The notes: generated by a model not told the origin, from the letters alone. Counted from the first letter of the stretch, positions 43,934-53,784 are shown. The stretch is 64,000 bases of DNA from Merdimmobilis hominis (GCF_016901855.1 NZ_JACJKY010000012.1:1-64000); one strand, 5' to 3'. A program made the numbers and translations.

Positions 43934-44995
43934 ATGGCTTATTCGTTAAATCAAAAAATCAAAAATCTGACGCCGTATGCACCGATTGTCGGACACTATG
44001 ATATCCGGCTCGATGCAAACGAGTCATTTCTGACATTGCCGGATGATGTGAAGAAAAAGGCGATGGAAGAAGCGCTTTCTTCGCCGCTCAACCGCTATCC
44101 GGACCCGTATGCAACCGATTTGGTGCGCGGATTTTCGAAATATTACTGTGTAAAACCGGAATATGTGACCGCCGGAAACGGTTCGGATGAACTGATTTCG
44201 CTCATTGTGGGCACTTTCTTTGAAGCAGGCGAAGAACTTGTAATGGTTGTGCCGGATTTTTCGATGTATCAGTTTTATGCGGAAGTGTTCGGCGTCAAAA
44301 CGACTGCGTTTACAAAAGACGAGTCACTTCATATTGATGTGGAACGGCTGTGTCAGTATCTGATTCAGTCTAAGGCACGCGGTGTAATGTTTTCAAATCC
44401 GTGCAATCCGACGTCTATTTGCTTGTCAAAACGTCAGGTGCATCGGATGCTCCGGGAAGTGCCGGACTGCCTCTTTATCGTGGACGAGGCCTATATGGAT
44501 TTTGCGGATGAATCGGTGCTTTCGCTTGTGGACGATTTTGACAATCTGATCGTTTTGCGCACCTGCTCAAAAGCAATCGGGTTAGCGGCTATCCGGATTG
44601 GCTTTGCGGTTGCAGGCGAAAAAATCACCCGTGCGATCCGTTCGGTGAAATCGCCGTATAATGTAAACACCGTTTCGCAGAAAATCGGTGAGGCTGTTTT
44701 TGCCGATCCGGAGTTTTTGATGCATGCTGCGAAGAAAATCATTTCTTCGCGCGAGCACTTGTACAAAGGACTGCTTGCACTTCATGCGCGGTACCGCGGA
44801 TTTGACGAGGTGTATGAATCGGCGACAAACTTTGTGTTTATCCGCACAAAATATGCAAAAGAGCTTTACGAAGGACTGCTTGCGCGTTCGATTGCGATTC
44901 GGTTTATGGGCGGTTATCTGCGTATTACAGCCGGCACGCAGGAGGAGAACAAAGCGGTTCTTACTGCACTCGAAGAACTGGTAAAGGAGTATTGA
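43934..44995 (+). CDS. hisC: Histidinol-phosphate aminotransferase
   Basis: A PLP-dependent class I/II aminotransferase of 353 residues that makes histidinol phosphate from imidazole-acetol phosphate and glutamate. Seen: LDANESF near the start, TAGNGSDELI, NPCNPTS, VDEAYMDF (PLP Asp), and the catalytic Lys in LRTCSKAIGLAAIRIG. GAGGG precedes the ATG, 25 bases after hisD. Confidence 0.96.
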   Translation: MAYSLNQKIKNLTPYAPIVGHYDIRLDANESFLTLPDDVKKKAMEEALSSPLNRYPDPYATDLVRGFSKYYCVKPEYVTAGNGSDELISLIVGTFFEAGEELVMVVPDFSMYQFYAEVFGVKTTAFTKDESLHIDVERLCQYLIQSKARGVMFSNPCNPTSICLSKRQVHRMLREVPDCLFIVDEAYMDFADESVLSLVDDFDNLIVLRTCSKAIGLAAIRIGFAVAGEKITRAIRSVKSPYNVNTVSQKIGEAVFADPEFLMHAAKKIISSREHLYKGLLALHARYRGFDEVYESATNFVFIRTKYAKELYEGLLARSIAIRFMGGYLRITAGTQEENKAVLTALEELVKEY

Positions 44996-44998
44996 GCG

Positions 44999-45583
44999 AT
45001 GAGACAGGCAACGATTACACGCAATACAAAAGAAACGCAAATTACAGCATCTCTCACACTGGATGACCGTGCAGACGGCGTTGTTGTACATACCGGCATC
45101 GGCTTTTTCGATCATATGCTCACAGCGTTTGCTGTGCACGCAGGTCTTTCGCTGCATCTTGAATGCAAAGGCGATCTTGAGGTGGACTGCCATCATACAA
45201 TCGAAGACACCGGCATTGTGCTCGGCCAGACGATTGCGGCAGCACTTGGCGGCAGAGGCGGCATCATGCGTTACGGAAGTTTCTTTGTTCCGATGGACGA
45301 AGCACTTGCAAGCGCACATGTGGATATCAGCGGACGGCCGTTTTTGTCGTTCCGTGCATCGTTTACCGCACCGATGATCGGTGCGATGGATACGCAGATG
45401 ATCGAGGAGTTTTTCCGTGCAGTTGCGGCGCATTCCGGTATGACACTTCATTTGGAAGTCTTGTACGGCGAAAACGATCACCACAAAGCGGAAGCGCTGT
45501 TTAAAGCATTTGGACATGCACTCGCAGTGGCAGTTACAAGAAACCGCGACGGTGCAACGCTTTCGACAAAAGGCGTGTTGTAA
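44999..45583 (+). CDS. hisB: Imidazoleglycerol-phosphate dehydratase
   Basis: Manganese-dependent dehydratase of 194 residues, a single-function HisB without the phosphatase domain of enteric bacteria. The paired metal motifs are complete: GIGFFDHMLTAFAVHAG, DCHHTIEDTGI, and FFRAVAAHSGMTLHLE with DHHKAEALFKAFGHAL. Histidinol-phosphate phosphatase is therefore encoded elsewhere; the PHP protein at 57.7 kb is one conceivable candidate but is not linked. Confidence 0.97.
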   Translation: MRQATITRNTKETQITASLTLDDRADGVVVHTGIGFFDHMLTAFAVHAGLSLHLECKGDLEVDCHHTIEDTGIVLGQTIAAALGGRGGIMRYGSFFVPMDEALASAHVDISGRPFLSFRASFTAPMIGAMDTQMIEEFFRAVAAHSGMTLHLEVLYGENDHHKAEALFKAFGHALAVAVTRNRDGATLSTKGVL

Positions 45584-45606
45584 AAAAAGCATGAGGAGGA
45601 GTTTGC

Positions 45607-46206
45607 TTGATCGCAATCATTGACTATGGAGCAGGCAATCTGTTCAGTGTGAAAAATGCGCTCGACTATATTGGGGAACAAAGCGAAATCACGAGCGATC
45701 CGGCGGTGCTTTCCCGTGCAGACGGATTGATTTTGCCGGGTGTGGGCGCGTTCCCGGATGCGATGCGGATGCTAAAAAACAGCGGTTTGGTGGATGTTAT
45801 TCGCACAGAGGCAGCGAAAAAACCGTTTTTGGGCATTTGCCTTGGCATGCAGGTGTTGTTTTCGCGCGGAACGGAATTCACACAAACAGACGGTTTGGAT
45901 TTGATTCCGGGCAGCGTGGATCGGATTACATGCGACTTTAAAATTCCGCATATGGGCTATAACGAGCTGCACAAACACATCGATTCCCCACTGTTGGCGG
46001 GAATCGGTGAGGGTGCATGTGTCTACTTTGTCCATTCGTTTATGGCGAATACCACGCCCGAATATATCGCCGCAGATACAGATTACGGCGTGCGGATTCC
46101 GGCGCTTGTGCAGAACAAGATGGTGTTCGGCGCGCAGTTCCATCCGGAAAAAAGCGGCGAAACGGGACTTACGATACTTAGAAACTTTGGAGGACTGACC
46201 AGATGA
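45607..46206 (+). CDS. hisH: Imidazole glycerol phosphate synthase, glutaminase subunit
   Basis: A class I amidotransferase of 199 residues that feeds ammonia to HisF. The catalytic triad is visible: Cys in FLGICLGMQ, and the His and Glu of FHPEKSG; YFVHSF is also conserved. The start is TTG at 45607 behind GAGGAGG. The stop overlaps the hisA start as ATGA. Confidence 0.96.
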   Translation: MIAIIDYGAGNLFSVKNALDYIGEQSEITSDPAVLSRADGLILPGVGAFPDAMRMLKNSGLVDVIRTEAAKKPFLGICLGMQVLFSRGTEFTQTDGLDLIPGSVDRITCDFKIPHMGYNELHKHIDSPLLAGIGEGACVYFVHSFMANTTPEYIAADTDYGVRIPALVQNKMVFGAQFHPEKSGETGLTILRNFGGLTR

Positions 46207-46988
46207 TTATCTATCCTGCGATTGACATTCAAAACGGGGAATGCGTACGGCTGACAAAAGGTGATTTTGCGACGAGCGAACGCGTGGCAGCAGATCCGAT
46301 TGAAACCGCAAAGCAGTTTGAAGCGGCAGGTGCGACATATTTGCACATGGTGGATTTGGACGGTGCAAAAAACGCAATGGCACAAAACCGCGATGTGTTT
46401 GTTTCAGTGGCGCGTGAAACCGGATTGAAAATTGAATTGGGCGGCGGCATTCGTGACATGAACACCGCGGCTTACTATTTGGAAAACGGCATTGACCGGA
46501 TTATTTTAGGGTCTATGGCAGTCAAAAATCCGAAGCTTTTGGCAGAGCTTGTGCGCGAATACGGCGATCGGATTATCGTTGGCATCGACGCAGAGGACGG
46601 TATGGTCAAGACGGAAGGCTGGCTCGCTTCCGGTCGTGTGAACTATATCACGCTTGCAAAAGAGATGTTCCATATTGGCGTAAAACACCTGATTTACACC
46701 GATATTTCGCGTGACGGAACACTCACCGGCCCAAACCTTGCAGATTTAAAGAAACTGCGTGAAGCGGTGCGTATGAATATCATTGCATCGGGCGGTATTC
46801 GCAATGTTGAGGATATCCGTGCGCTTGCAAAAATCAAAATGTACGGTGCAATCTGTGGCAAATCGCTGTATAAAGGCACACTCGATTTAAAAGAAGCAAT
46901 CGAAGCTGCTGCACAGGTGGAAGCACAGCGTGCACAGCAGCGGCCGCGCCCGGCAGGAGGAAAACGAAAATGCTCTCCAAACGAATAA
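46203..46988 (+). CDS. hisA: ProFAR isomerase with a C-terminal extension
   Basis: A (beta-alpha)8 isomerase acting on ProFAR. It opens [16 protein letters not shown], with Asp8-type base, and has the two phosphate-binding glycine motifs ELGGGIRD and [10 protein letters not shown]. At 261 residues it is about 20 longer than usual: the last stretch, Ala/Gln/Arg/Pro-rich ([15 protein letters not shown]), lies past the barrel and overlaps the hisF start by 19 bases. The tail may be a simple stop-codon drift that secures coupling. Confidence 0.96.
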   Translation: MIIYPAIDIQNGECVRLTKGDFATSERVAADPIETAKQFEAAGATYLHMVDLDGAKNAMAQNRDVFVSVARETGLKIELGGGIRDMNTAAYYLENGIDRIILGSMAVKNPKLLAELVREYGDRIIVGIDAEDGMVKTEGWLASGRVNYITLAKEMFHIGVKHLIYTDISRDGTLTGPNLADLKKLREAVRMNIIASGGIRNVEDIRALAKIKMYGAICGKSLYKGTLDLKEAIEAAAQVEAQRAQQRPRPAGGKRKCSPNE

Positions 46989-47734
46989 TTCCGTGTCTGG
47001 ATGTCAAAAACGGACGCGTTGTCAAAGGTATCAATTTCGTCGGATTAAAAGACGTAGGCGATCCGGTGGAATGTGCAAAACTGTATAACGAACAGGGTGC
47101 AGACGAGATCGTATTTCTCGATATCACCGCAACGCACGAAAACCGCGACACAATCTTGGATGTGGTGCGCAATACGGCGAAGCAGGTGTTTGTTCCGCTG
47201 ACCGTGGGCGGCGGTATTCGTACGATCGACGATTTTAAAAAGCTTCTGCGCGCCGGTGCGGATAAAATTTCGGTCAATTCTGCGGCTGTGCGCAATCCGC
47301 AGCTTGTTTCGGAGGCGGCCGATAAATTCGGCAGTCAGTGCGTGGTGGTGGCGATTGATGCGCGCCGTGCAGAGGACGGCACATTTCACGTTGTCATTAA
47401 CGGCGGCCGAATCGATACCGGAATGGACGCTGTCTGGTGGGCGAAAGAAGTGCAGCGGCTTGGTGCCGGCGAAATTCTGCTCACATCAATGGATGCGGAC
47501 GGAACGAAAGCCGGATTTGATATCGATTTGCTCAATGCCATCTGTGCGGTTTCTCATGTGCCTGTGATCGCATCAGGCGGATGCGGTGCGCTTTCGCATT
47601 TTTCGGAGGTGTTCCAAAAAACAGGTGCCGATGCCGCACTGGCTGCATCGCTGTTTCACTATCGGGAACTGACGGTCGGTCAGGTCAAAGAACATCTGCG
47701 TGAATGCGGCATTCCGGTTCGGATGGATAAGTGA
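46970..47734 (+). CDS. hisF: Imidazole glycerol phosphate synthase, cyclase subunit
   Basis: A 254-residue barrel that uses ammonia from HisH to close the imidazole ring and release AICAR. Conserved pieces: [16 protein letters not shown] (Asp11), [14 protein letters not shown], and the Asp130-type [12 protein letters not shown], with ASGGCG near the end. GGAGG inside the hisA tail provides its ribosome site. Confidence 0.97.
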   Translation: MLSKRIIPCLDVKNGRVVKGINFVGLKDVGDPVECAKLYNEQGADEIVFLDITATHENRDTILDVVRNTAKQVFVPLTVGGGIRTIDDFKKLLRAGADKISVNSAAVRNPQLVSEAADKFGSQCVVVAIDARRAEDGTFHVVINGGRIDTGMDAVWWAKEVQRLGAGEILLTSMDADGTKAGFDIDLLNAICAVSHVPVIASGGCGALSHFSEVFQKTGADAALAASLFHYRELTVGQVKEHLRECGIPVRMDK

Positions 47735-47744
47735 GGAAAACAAG

Positions 47745-48083
47745 ATGGATGTTTCGATTTATTTTAAAAAATCGCCGCTCATTCCGGCGATTGTGGTTGA
47801 AGACAGTACCGGTGAGGTGCTGATGCTTGCCTATATGAACGAAGAAAGTTTAAAAAAGACGTTTGAAACGGGATATACCTGGTTTTATTCCCGTTCGCGT
47901 CAAGAGCTTTGGAACAAAGGTGCCACAAGCGGTCACACGCAGCGCGTGATTTCGATTGACGCAGACTGTGACGATGATACCTTGCTCGTGCGTGTGGAGC
48001 AGATGGGACCTGCTTGTCATACCGGAAATAAAAGCTGCTTTTTTAAACGGATTTATCAGCGAAAAACAGAAACGAGGGAATAA
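47745..48083 (+). CDS. hisI: Phosphoribosyl-AMP cyclohydrolase
   Basis: A metal-dependent hydrolase of 112 residues that opens the adenine ring of PR-AMP. Seen: [31 protein letters not shown], and the Cys/Asp metal motif [10 protein letters not shown] with GPACHTG. The frame is open 15 codons further upstream inside hisF; the ATG at 47745 has GAGGAAAA before it. Here it is separate from hisE rather than fused. Confidence 0.95.
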   Translation: MDVSIYFKKSPLIPAIVVEDSTGEVLMLAYMNEESLKKTFETGYTWFYSRSRQELWNKGATSGHTQRVISIDADCDDDTLLVRVEQMGPACHTGNKSCFFKRIYQRKTETRE

Positions 48084-48086
48084 TCG

Positions 48087-48422
48087 ATGGAAGAAAAACT
48101 CAAAGCACTCTTAGCGCTTGACGAAACGATTCGTCATCGCCGCGAACACCCACAGGAGGGCTCGTACACCTGCTATCTGTTCGATAAAGGCATCGATAAA
48201 ATTTTGAAAAAATGCGGCGAGGAAAACGCCGAGATGATCATTGCGGCAAAAAACAACGATCCGGACGAAATCGCAAACGAAGTGAGCGATCTGTTGTTCC
48301 ACATCCTTGTGATGATGCAGGAGCGCGGTGTTTCTCTTGAAGCAGTGCTGGATATTTTGGCAAGCCGCAGCATGAAAACAGGCAACTTAAAAACATTTCA
48401 TCAAGTCGATCACAACTCATAA
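48087..48422 (+). CDS. hisE: Phosphoribosyl-ATP diphosphatase
   Basis: An all-helical MazG-like hydrolase of 111 residues removing pyrophosphate from PR-ATP. The metal motif KCGEENAEMIIAAKN and NEVSDLLFHILVMM (Glu-x-x-Asp) are complete. It is the last of ten his genes, three bases after hisI, followed by a terminator. The operon thus covers all steps except histidinol-phosphate phosphatase. Confidence 0.96.
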   Translation: MEEKLKALLALDETIRHRREHPQEGSYTCYLFDKGIDKILKKCGEENAEMIIAAKNNDPDEIANEVSDLLFHILVMMQERGVSLEAVLDILASRSMKTGNLKTFHQVDHNS

Positions 48423-48449
48423 TGCAGTGATACTGTGGGAATGAAGATG

Positions 48450-48487
48450 CCTGCCGGTTCATATGTATGAACGGGCAGGTGTTTTTT
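48450..48487 (+). terminator. his operon terminator overlapping the next ribosome site
   Basis: Thirteen-base arms with one mismatch (48450-48462 and 48467-48479), four-base loop, then TGTTTTTT. The 3' arm ends in GCAGGTG, which is also the only candidate ribosome site of the symporter gene starting at 48489. Confidence 0.85.
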
Positions 48488-48488
48488 C

Positions 48489-49844
48489 ATGCAGAATCCT
48501 TTTTCTCTGTTGAGTGTATTTCTGAGCGGACCGGTGATGGTTTGGGGTGTTTCGGTGATTGGACTGTTCATCAGCTTCGGTACACGGTTTGTGCAGATTC
48601 GAATGTTTGCGCAGTCGGTAAAAACCGTGTTGTTTGGAATGAAAAAAGGACAAAACGGGCAGATTTCCTCTTTTCAGGCGGTCACTGCCGCGCTTTCGGG
48701 CACGATCGGCACCGGCAACATCGCTGGCGTTGCCATTGCGCTTGCTGCGGGGGGCGCAGGTGCAATTTTTTGGATGTGGATCAGCGCGTTTTTAGGAATG
48801 GCAGTGAAATTTGCTGAAATTACAATGGCGGTACGCTTTCGCGAGCGAAAAGACGGCAGGTTTGTCGGCGGTCCGATGTATTATCTGACGCACGCCGTTG
48901 GCAGATGCACCGGAAAGCTGTTTGCGTGGCTGTGTATTTGTTCGTCCTTTTTCGTCGGGAATATGGTGCAGGCCAACACGGCATTCGGCGCACTGCTGGC
49001 AATTACACCGATTGCGCCGCCGGCGCTGATGTGTTTGTTTTTGGTGCTCAGCATTGTGACCGGCATTGTGTTGGCAGGCGGTATGGGAAGGATTGTGTCC
49101 GTGACACAGGTGCTGGTACCCGTGATGGCGGCAGTTTATCTGCTTGGCTGTATTGTGGTGATCGTGCTGCATCCTGCATCCTGCTTAAAAGCGCTGTGTT
49201 CAATCGTCACCGAAGCGTTTTCGTTTCAAAGCATGGCGGGCGGAATCGGCGGCTCGATGCTCATGCAGGCGATGCGTGTCGGGTGCACAAAAGGTGTTTT
49301 TACCAACGAGGCAGGACTTGGATCTGCGCCGATTGCCCACGCCGCCGCTGAATGTGAATCGCCTGCTGTGCAGGGATTGTTCGGTGTTTTTGAGGTGTTT
49401 TTTGATACGATCGTGATGTGCACACTGACAGCCGTTGTCATTTTGTCGTCCGGTGTGTCATTTGATGCAGCGGCGAACGGTATTTCCATCACACTGGCGG
49501 CGTTTGCGCAGACATTCGGTGAAACGGCGCGCATACTGCTCGGCGTGTCGGTGCTGTTTTTTGCGTTTGCCGCCATTCTCTCTTGGGGCGGATACGGTGA
49601 CAGCTGCATTCTGTTCTTAAACGGTAAACGGCACGCGCGTCGATTTTATCATGTTTTGTATGCCGCGGCAGTCTTTTTGGGTGCTGTGTTTCCTGTGTTG
49701 TCGTTGTGGGAGCTGGCAGATCTCTTTAACGGATTGATGATGATTCCCAATCTGCTGGGACTGATTTTGCTGCTTCCCGTTGTGAAAGAGGAAACCTGTC
49801 GGCTGAATCAAACAAAAACAACAGCGCTTTGTCAAAAAAAATAA
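48489..49844 (+). CDS. Sodium:amino-acid symporter, AGCS (alanine/glycine carrier) family
   Basis: A 451-residue membrane transporter with about 11 helices that takes up alanine or glycine with Na+. Family marks: GTRFVQIRMF, ALSGTIGTGNIAGVA (the AGCS signature), FVGGPMYYL, GMVQAN-like VGNMVQANT, and TNEAGLGSAPIAHAAA. The ATG at 48489 stands directly after the T-run of the his terminator, with AGGTG of the hairpin's 3' arm as its ribosome site. Transcription must start inside hisE or come from terminator readthrough; I see no clear promoter. Confidence 0.9.
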   Translation: MQNPFSLLSVFLSGPVMVWGVSVIGLFISFGTRFVQIRMFAQSVKTVLFGMKKGQNGQISSFQAVTAALSGTIGTGNIAGVAIALAAGGAGAIFWMWISAFLGMAVKFAEITMAVRFRERKDGRFVGGPMYYLTHAVGRCTGKLFAWLCICSSFFVGNMVQANTAFGALLAITPIAPPALMCLFLVLSIVTGIVLAGGMGRIVSVTQVLVPVMAAVYLLGCIVVIVLHPASCLKALCSIVTEAFSFQSMAGGIGGSMLMQAMRVGCTKGVFTNEAGLGSAPIAHAAAECESPAVQGLFGVFEVFFDTIVMCTLTAVVILSSGVSFDAAANGISITLAAFAQTFGETARILLGVSVLFFAFAAILSWGGYGDSCILFLNGKRHARRFYHVLYAAAVFLGAVFPVLSLWELADLFNGLMMIPNLLGLILLLPVVKEETCRLNQTKTTALCQKK

Positions 49845-49856
49845 GCATATTGCATC

Positions 49857-49885
49857 TTGCGTTTTTTGATGAAACATGTTATATT
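49857..49885 (+). promoter_or_regulatory. Promoter of the ACT-hom-thrB-lysC operon
   Basis: TTGCGT (49857-49862), 17-base spacer, TATATT (49880-49885), with about 35 bases of leader. Confidence 0.7.
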
Positions 49886-49928
49886 TGTACTTGTCACAAA
49901 AACAAATGTATTTTGGTGGTGAACTCGC

Positions 49929-50366
49929 GTGAAAGAACAGCAGCTTGTGCTGGTTGATAAAGCGGTGCTGCCGGAAGTATTTTCAAAAGTGCTGACGGCG
50001 AAATCGTATCTTTCAAAAAACCAGGCGAAAAATTCATCTGAGGCGTGTAAGATGGCGGAGCTTTCCCGCAGCGCATTTTACAAATATAAAGACAGCGTCT
50101 TTTTCTACGAGGATCAGGACAAAAGCAGTGTCGTTACCTATTCGCTGTGGCTGTCTGATGATCCGGGCGTTTTGGCGAAGGTGCTGACGGTATTGACCGC
50201 CTTCCGTGTGAATATTTTGACTGTGAATCAGAACATTCCGGTTGATCGTGTTGCATTGGTGACGATTTCGTTTCGGTGTGACGGCGTGCTTTTGGAAGAA
50301 CAGCAGGCGGCGATCTATCGGGCTGTCGTGGAAATCGGCGGCGTTGTAAAAGCAAAACGGATATGA
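49929..50366 (+). CDS. ACT-domain protein, UPF0735/PheB-like
   Basis: A 145-residue protein: a short helical N-terminal part (about 1-60, with KVLTAKSYLSKNQAKNSSEA and SRSAFYKYKD) that looks like a small DNA- or protein-binding helix bundle, then an ACT domain (about 68-143) with LWLSDDPGVLAKVL. ACT domains bind amino acids, so it may sense threonine, lysine or an aromatic amino acid. It starts with GTG behind GGTGGTG. Its place ahead of hom, thrB and lysC suggests a regulator of this branch. Confidence 0.85.
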   Translation: MKEQQLVLVDKAVLPEVFSKVLTAKSYLSKNQAKNSSEACKMAELSRSAFYKYKDSVFFYEDQDKSSVVTYSLWLSDDPGVLAKVLTVLTAFRVNILTVNQNIPVDRVALVTISFRCDGVLLEEQQAAIYRAVVEIGGVVKAKRI

Positions 50367-50397
50367 AAAACAGATTGTTTGGAAATGGGGAAGAAAA

Positions 50398-51633
50398 ATG
50401 GCGAAAATAGCAGTGCTTGGACACGGTGTGGTCGGCTCGGGTGTGTGCGAGGTGATCGAGGAAAACAAAGAAAGCATCACCCGCAGAGCAGGTCAGCCGA
50501 TTGAAGTCAAACGTATCTTGGATTTGCGTGATTTTGACGATCTGCCGTACCGCGATAAATTTACAAAAAACATTGACGATATTTTAAACGACGATGAGAT
50601 TTCCATTGTTGTGGAAGTGATGGGCGGCGTTTCGCCGGCATTTGAATTTACATCGCGTGCCCTTCAAAAAGGAAAAAGCGTCGTCACATCGAATAAAGAA
50701 TTGGTGGCATCAAAAGGTGCACAGCTTTTGGCGCTTGCCAAAGAGAATAACTGCAATTACTTTTTCGAAGCGTCGGTGGGCGGCGGCATTCCGATTATCC
50801 GGCCGATGCATCTGTGCTTAGCGGCGAATGAGATTGATGAAATCGTGGGCATCTTAAACGGTACCACCAATTTCATTCTTACAAAAATGATCCGCGAGAA
50901 CATGGAGTTTGATACAGCGCTCAAATTGGCACAGGATCTTGGCTATGCAGAGCGCAATCCGGCAGCAGACGTCGAAGGCCACGATGCATGCCGAAAAATC
51001 TGCATCTTGGCTTCTCTGGCGTTCGGCCGTCATGTGTATCCGCAATATGTGCAGACAGAGGGTATTTCGAATATCACGCTCGAAGATGTTGCTTATGCGG
51101 AAAACTGGGGCGGCGTGATCAAACTGGTCGGCGAGGCAAAACGTCTCCCGGGAAAAGACACGATCAAATGTCTGGTAAGCCCTGCGCTGATCCATAAGGA
51201 AAGCCAGCTTGCGAATATCGACGATGTATTTAACGGCGTTTTGGTGCGGGGCAACGCAACCGGTGACGTTGTGTTTTACGGAAAGGGTGCCGGCAAGCTG
51301 CCGACAGCAAGCGCAGTGGTTGCCGACGTCATCCATGAGGCAAAGAGTTTTGGAACGAGCACCTCGCTCACATGGGCAGACAGCAGCGAAAACTTCGTCG
51401 AACCGGTGGAAGCGTTGTGCGAAGCGTTTTACGTTCGCTTGTTCGGTGCGTCCCGTGCACAGATTGAAGAAGCATTCGGCGCAGTACAGTTCCTGTCGCG
51501 TGCCGGTGCAGAAGCTGATGAAAGCGCATTTGTGATAAAACCGCAGCCGGTGCAGAAAACACTCGATGCACTCAAAACATTGGAAGATGCAGGCGTGCGC
51601 GTTTGTACGAAAATCCGTGTTGCAGATTGCTGA
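50398..51633 (+). CDS. hom: Homoserine dehydrogenase
   Basis: Reduces aspartate semialdehyde to homoserine, the branch to threonine and methionine. The 411 residues start with the NAD(P) loop LGHGVVGSGV, carry VTSNKELVA, FFEASVGGGIPIIRP, LNGTTNFILTKM and the ERNPAADVEGHDACRK catalytic region, and end with an ACT-like domain (about 345-411). That end is shorter than in Bacillus. It is nine bases from thrB. Confidence 0.95.
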   Translation: MAKIAVLGHGVVGSGVCEVIEENKESITRRAGQPIEVKRILDLRDFDDLPYRDKFTKNIDDILNDDEISIVVEVMGGVSPAFEFTSRALQKGKSVVTSNKELVASKGAQLLALAKENNCNYFFEASVGGGIPIIRPMHLCLAANEIDEIVGILNGTTNFILTKMIRENMEFDTALKLAQDLGYAERNPAADVEGHDACRKICILASLAFGRHVYPQYVQTEGISNITLEDVAYAENWGGVIKLVGEAKRLPGKDTIKCLVSPALIHKESQLANIDDVFNGVLVRGNATGDVVFYGKGAGKLPTASAVVADVIHEAKSFGTSTSLTWADSSENFVEPVEALCEAFYVRLFGASRAQIEEAFGAVQFLSRAGAEADESAFVIKPQPVQKTLDALKTLEDAGVRVCTKIRVADC

Positions 51634-51642
51634 GGTGAGCGT

Positions 51643-52563
51643 ATGATTCGAATTCGCGTTCCTGCAACGAGCGCCAATCTCGGCGCAGGATTTGACAGCC
51701 TTGGTTTGGCGGTCAATTTATATAATGTAATCGATATGGAGGAATACGATGGTGTTTCGATCTGTTCGACAGACGGCACCTGGGTTCCGACAACGAAAGA
51801 AAACTTGATCTATCAGTCGGCAGAGCGGCTGTTTTTGGAGTGCGGCAAACCGTTTTCGGGACTGCGCATTGTACAGCAGAACAACATTCCGATGACAAGG
51901 GGACTGGGCTCCAGTTCCGCTTGCATCGTCGGCGGTTTGGTGGGTGCAAACACACTGCTTGGCAATCCGCTGTCGCTTGATGATCTTGTCAATCTTGCAT
52001 CCGACATTGAAGGACATCCCGACAACACGACACCCGCATTGCTTGGCGGCATTGTCACAGCAGTGCTTGAGGGGAAACGTGTGTATTGGGTCAAGCAGGC
52101 GGTGCACAATGCACTGCGGCTTGTGGCAGTTATTCCGGATTTCAAGCTGAGCACAGAGCTTGCGCGAAAAGCGCTGCCGGAGCAGGTGAGTCATCTGGAT
52201 GCGCGGTATAATCTGTCGCGTGCAGCGCTGTTTTCCGCATCGCTTTTGCAGGGAAAATACGAAAATATCCGCATTGCAGTCGAGGATAAACTGCATCAGC
52301 CGTATCGAATGAAGCTGATTGACCATGCGGATGAAGTGTTCAGCCAGGCGTATGCGCAGAATGCGTACGGTGTGTATATCAGCGGTGCCGGTCCTACTTT
52401 GATGGCGATTGTCGATGGTGCGGATGACCGGTTTGCGCCGCAGCTGCGTGAGTATCTCGGTACACTGTCGCTCGATGGATGGAAAATCGAAGAACTTGTC
52501 ATTGACAATGATGGCACAACGGTTCATAATGTGGAAGGAACAGATAACAGGGAGGTCTTGTGA
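51643..52563 (+). CDS. thrB: Homoserine kinase
   Basis: A GHMP-family kinase of 306 residues that phosphorylates homoserine on the way to threonine. It opens IRVPATSANLGAGFDSLGLA, holds the ATP loop MTRGLGSSSACIVGG, and has YISGAGPTLMAIV near the C-terminus. GAGGTG precedes the ATG. Threonine synthase (thrC) is not in this operon. Confidence 0.96.
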   Translation: MIRIRVPATSANLGAGFDSLGLAVNLYNVIDMEEYDGVSICSTDGTWVPTTKENLIYQSAERLFLECGKPFSGLRIVQQNNIPMTRGLGSSSACIVGGLVGANTLLGNPLSLDDLVNLASDIEGHPDNTTPALLGGIVTAVLEGKRVYWVKQAVHNALRLVAVIPDFKLSTELARKALPEQVSHLDARYNLSRAALFSASLLQGKYENIRIAVEDKLHQPYRMKLIDHADEVFSQAYAQNAYGVYISGAGPTLMAIVDGADDRFAPQLREYLGTLSLDGWKIEELVIDNDGTTVHNVEGTDNREVL

Positions 52564-52564
52564 G

Positions 52565-53779
52565 ATGGGTTTAATTGTTCAGAAATTCGGAGGCTCCTCC
52601 GTAAAAGATAAAGAGTGCTTGATGCGTGTTGCAAAAACAGTCACGGACACATACAAAGCCGGCAATCAGGTGGTTGTCGTTGTCAGTGCGCAGGGCGATA
52701 CAACGGATGAACTGATTGAAAAAGCAAACGAAATCAATCCGCGTGCATCCAAACGTGAGATGGATATGCTTCTTTCAACCGGCGAGCAGATTTCGATTGC
52801 ACTGCTTTCGATGGCGATTGATAAACTTGGCTGCCCGGTGGTGTCGCTGACCGGCTGGCAGGCAGGCTTTGTGACACGTTCCAATCACGGTGCTGCACGC
52901 ATTCGCCGCATTGAAACCGAACGCTTAAAACGCGAACTGGATAACAACAACATCGTGGTTGTGGCAGGTTTCCAGGGATTAAACCGTTTTGATGATATCA
53001 CAACGCTTGGCCGCGGCGGCTCTGATACGAGTGCAGTCGCACTTGCCGCAGCACTGCACGCAGATCGCTGCCAGATCTTCACGGACGTAGAGGGTGTCTA
53101 TACCGCTGATCCGCGCATTGTGAAAAATGCAGTGAAGCTCGATGAAATTACATATGACGAGATGCTGGAGCTTGCGTCTTTGGGTGCAGGCGTGCTGCAT
53201 AACCGTTCTGTCGAAATGGCGAAAAAATATCACGTGAACTTAGAGGTACTTTCAAGTATTGTAAATAAACCGGGTACGATTGTAAAGGAGGCCGTTAAAA
53301 TGGAAAAATTATTGATTAAAGGTGTTGCAAAAGACGAGGACGTTGCACGAATTGCAGTGATCGGACTGCCGGACACACCGGGTATTGCATTTAAAATTTT
53401 CTCGCTGCTTGCATCGCGCAAAATCAATGTAGACATCATTCTGCAGTCGATTGGCCGCCACAATACAAAAGACATCAGCTTTACAGTGCCGCTGGCAGAC
53501 AAAGATACAGCGATTGAGCTTTTGCAGGAGAAATTTGATATTCTCGGTGCAGAGCGCATCGAAGCAGAAGACGATATCGTAAAAGTATCGATCGTCGGTG
53601 CAGGCATGCAGTCGAATCCGGGTGTTGCAGCAAAAATGTTCGAAGCACTGTATGATGCTAACATCAACATTCAGATGATTTCGACAAGTGAAATCAAAAT
53701 TTCGGTTCTCATCGCAAGAAAAGATGCAGATCGTGCAGTGATTGCTGTGCATGATGCATTCGATTTTAATGAAAAATAA
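52565..53779 (+). CDS. lysC: Aspartate kinase
   Basis: First step of the aspartate amino-acid family. The 404 residues open with LIVQKFGGSSVKD, carry VVVVSAQGDTTDEL, MDMLLSTGEQ, TLGRGGSDTSAVALAAAL and TDVEGVYTADPR, and end with two ACT domains (about 255-400) that bind lysine or threonine. The open frame reaches back into thrB, but GGGAGG and normal length fix the ATG at 52565, one base after the thrB stop. The usual internal start for a separate beta subunit may exist at ATG 53300 (after GGAGG). Confidence 0.95.
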   Translation: MGLIVQKFGGSSVKDKECLMRVAKTVTDTYKAGNQVVVVVSAQGDTTDELIEKANEINPRASKREMDMLLSTGEQISIALLSMAIDKLGCPVVSLTGWQAGFVTRSNHGAARIRRIETERLKRELDNNNIVVVAGFQGLNRFDDITTLGRGGSDTSAVALAAALHADRCQIFTDVEGVYTADPRIVKNAVKLDEITYDEMLELASLGAGVLHNRSVEMAKKYHVNLEVLSSIVNKPGTIVKEAVKMEKLLIKGVAKDEDVARIAVIGLPDTPGIAFKIFSLLASRKINVDIILQSIGRHNTKDISFTVPLADKDTAIELLQEKFDILGAERIEAEDDIVKVSIVGAGMQSNPGVAAKMFEALYDANINIQMISTSEIKISVLIARKDADRAVIAVHDAFDFNEK

Positions 53780-53784
53780 AAAAC

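Noticed and set aside
46903-46988. Frameshift at the hisA end because of the unusual tail
   Set aside because: The frame is continuous, the barrel is complete, and the overlap supplies the hisF ribosome site; a natural extension is simpler.
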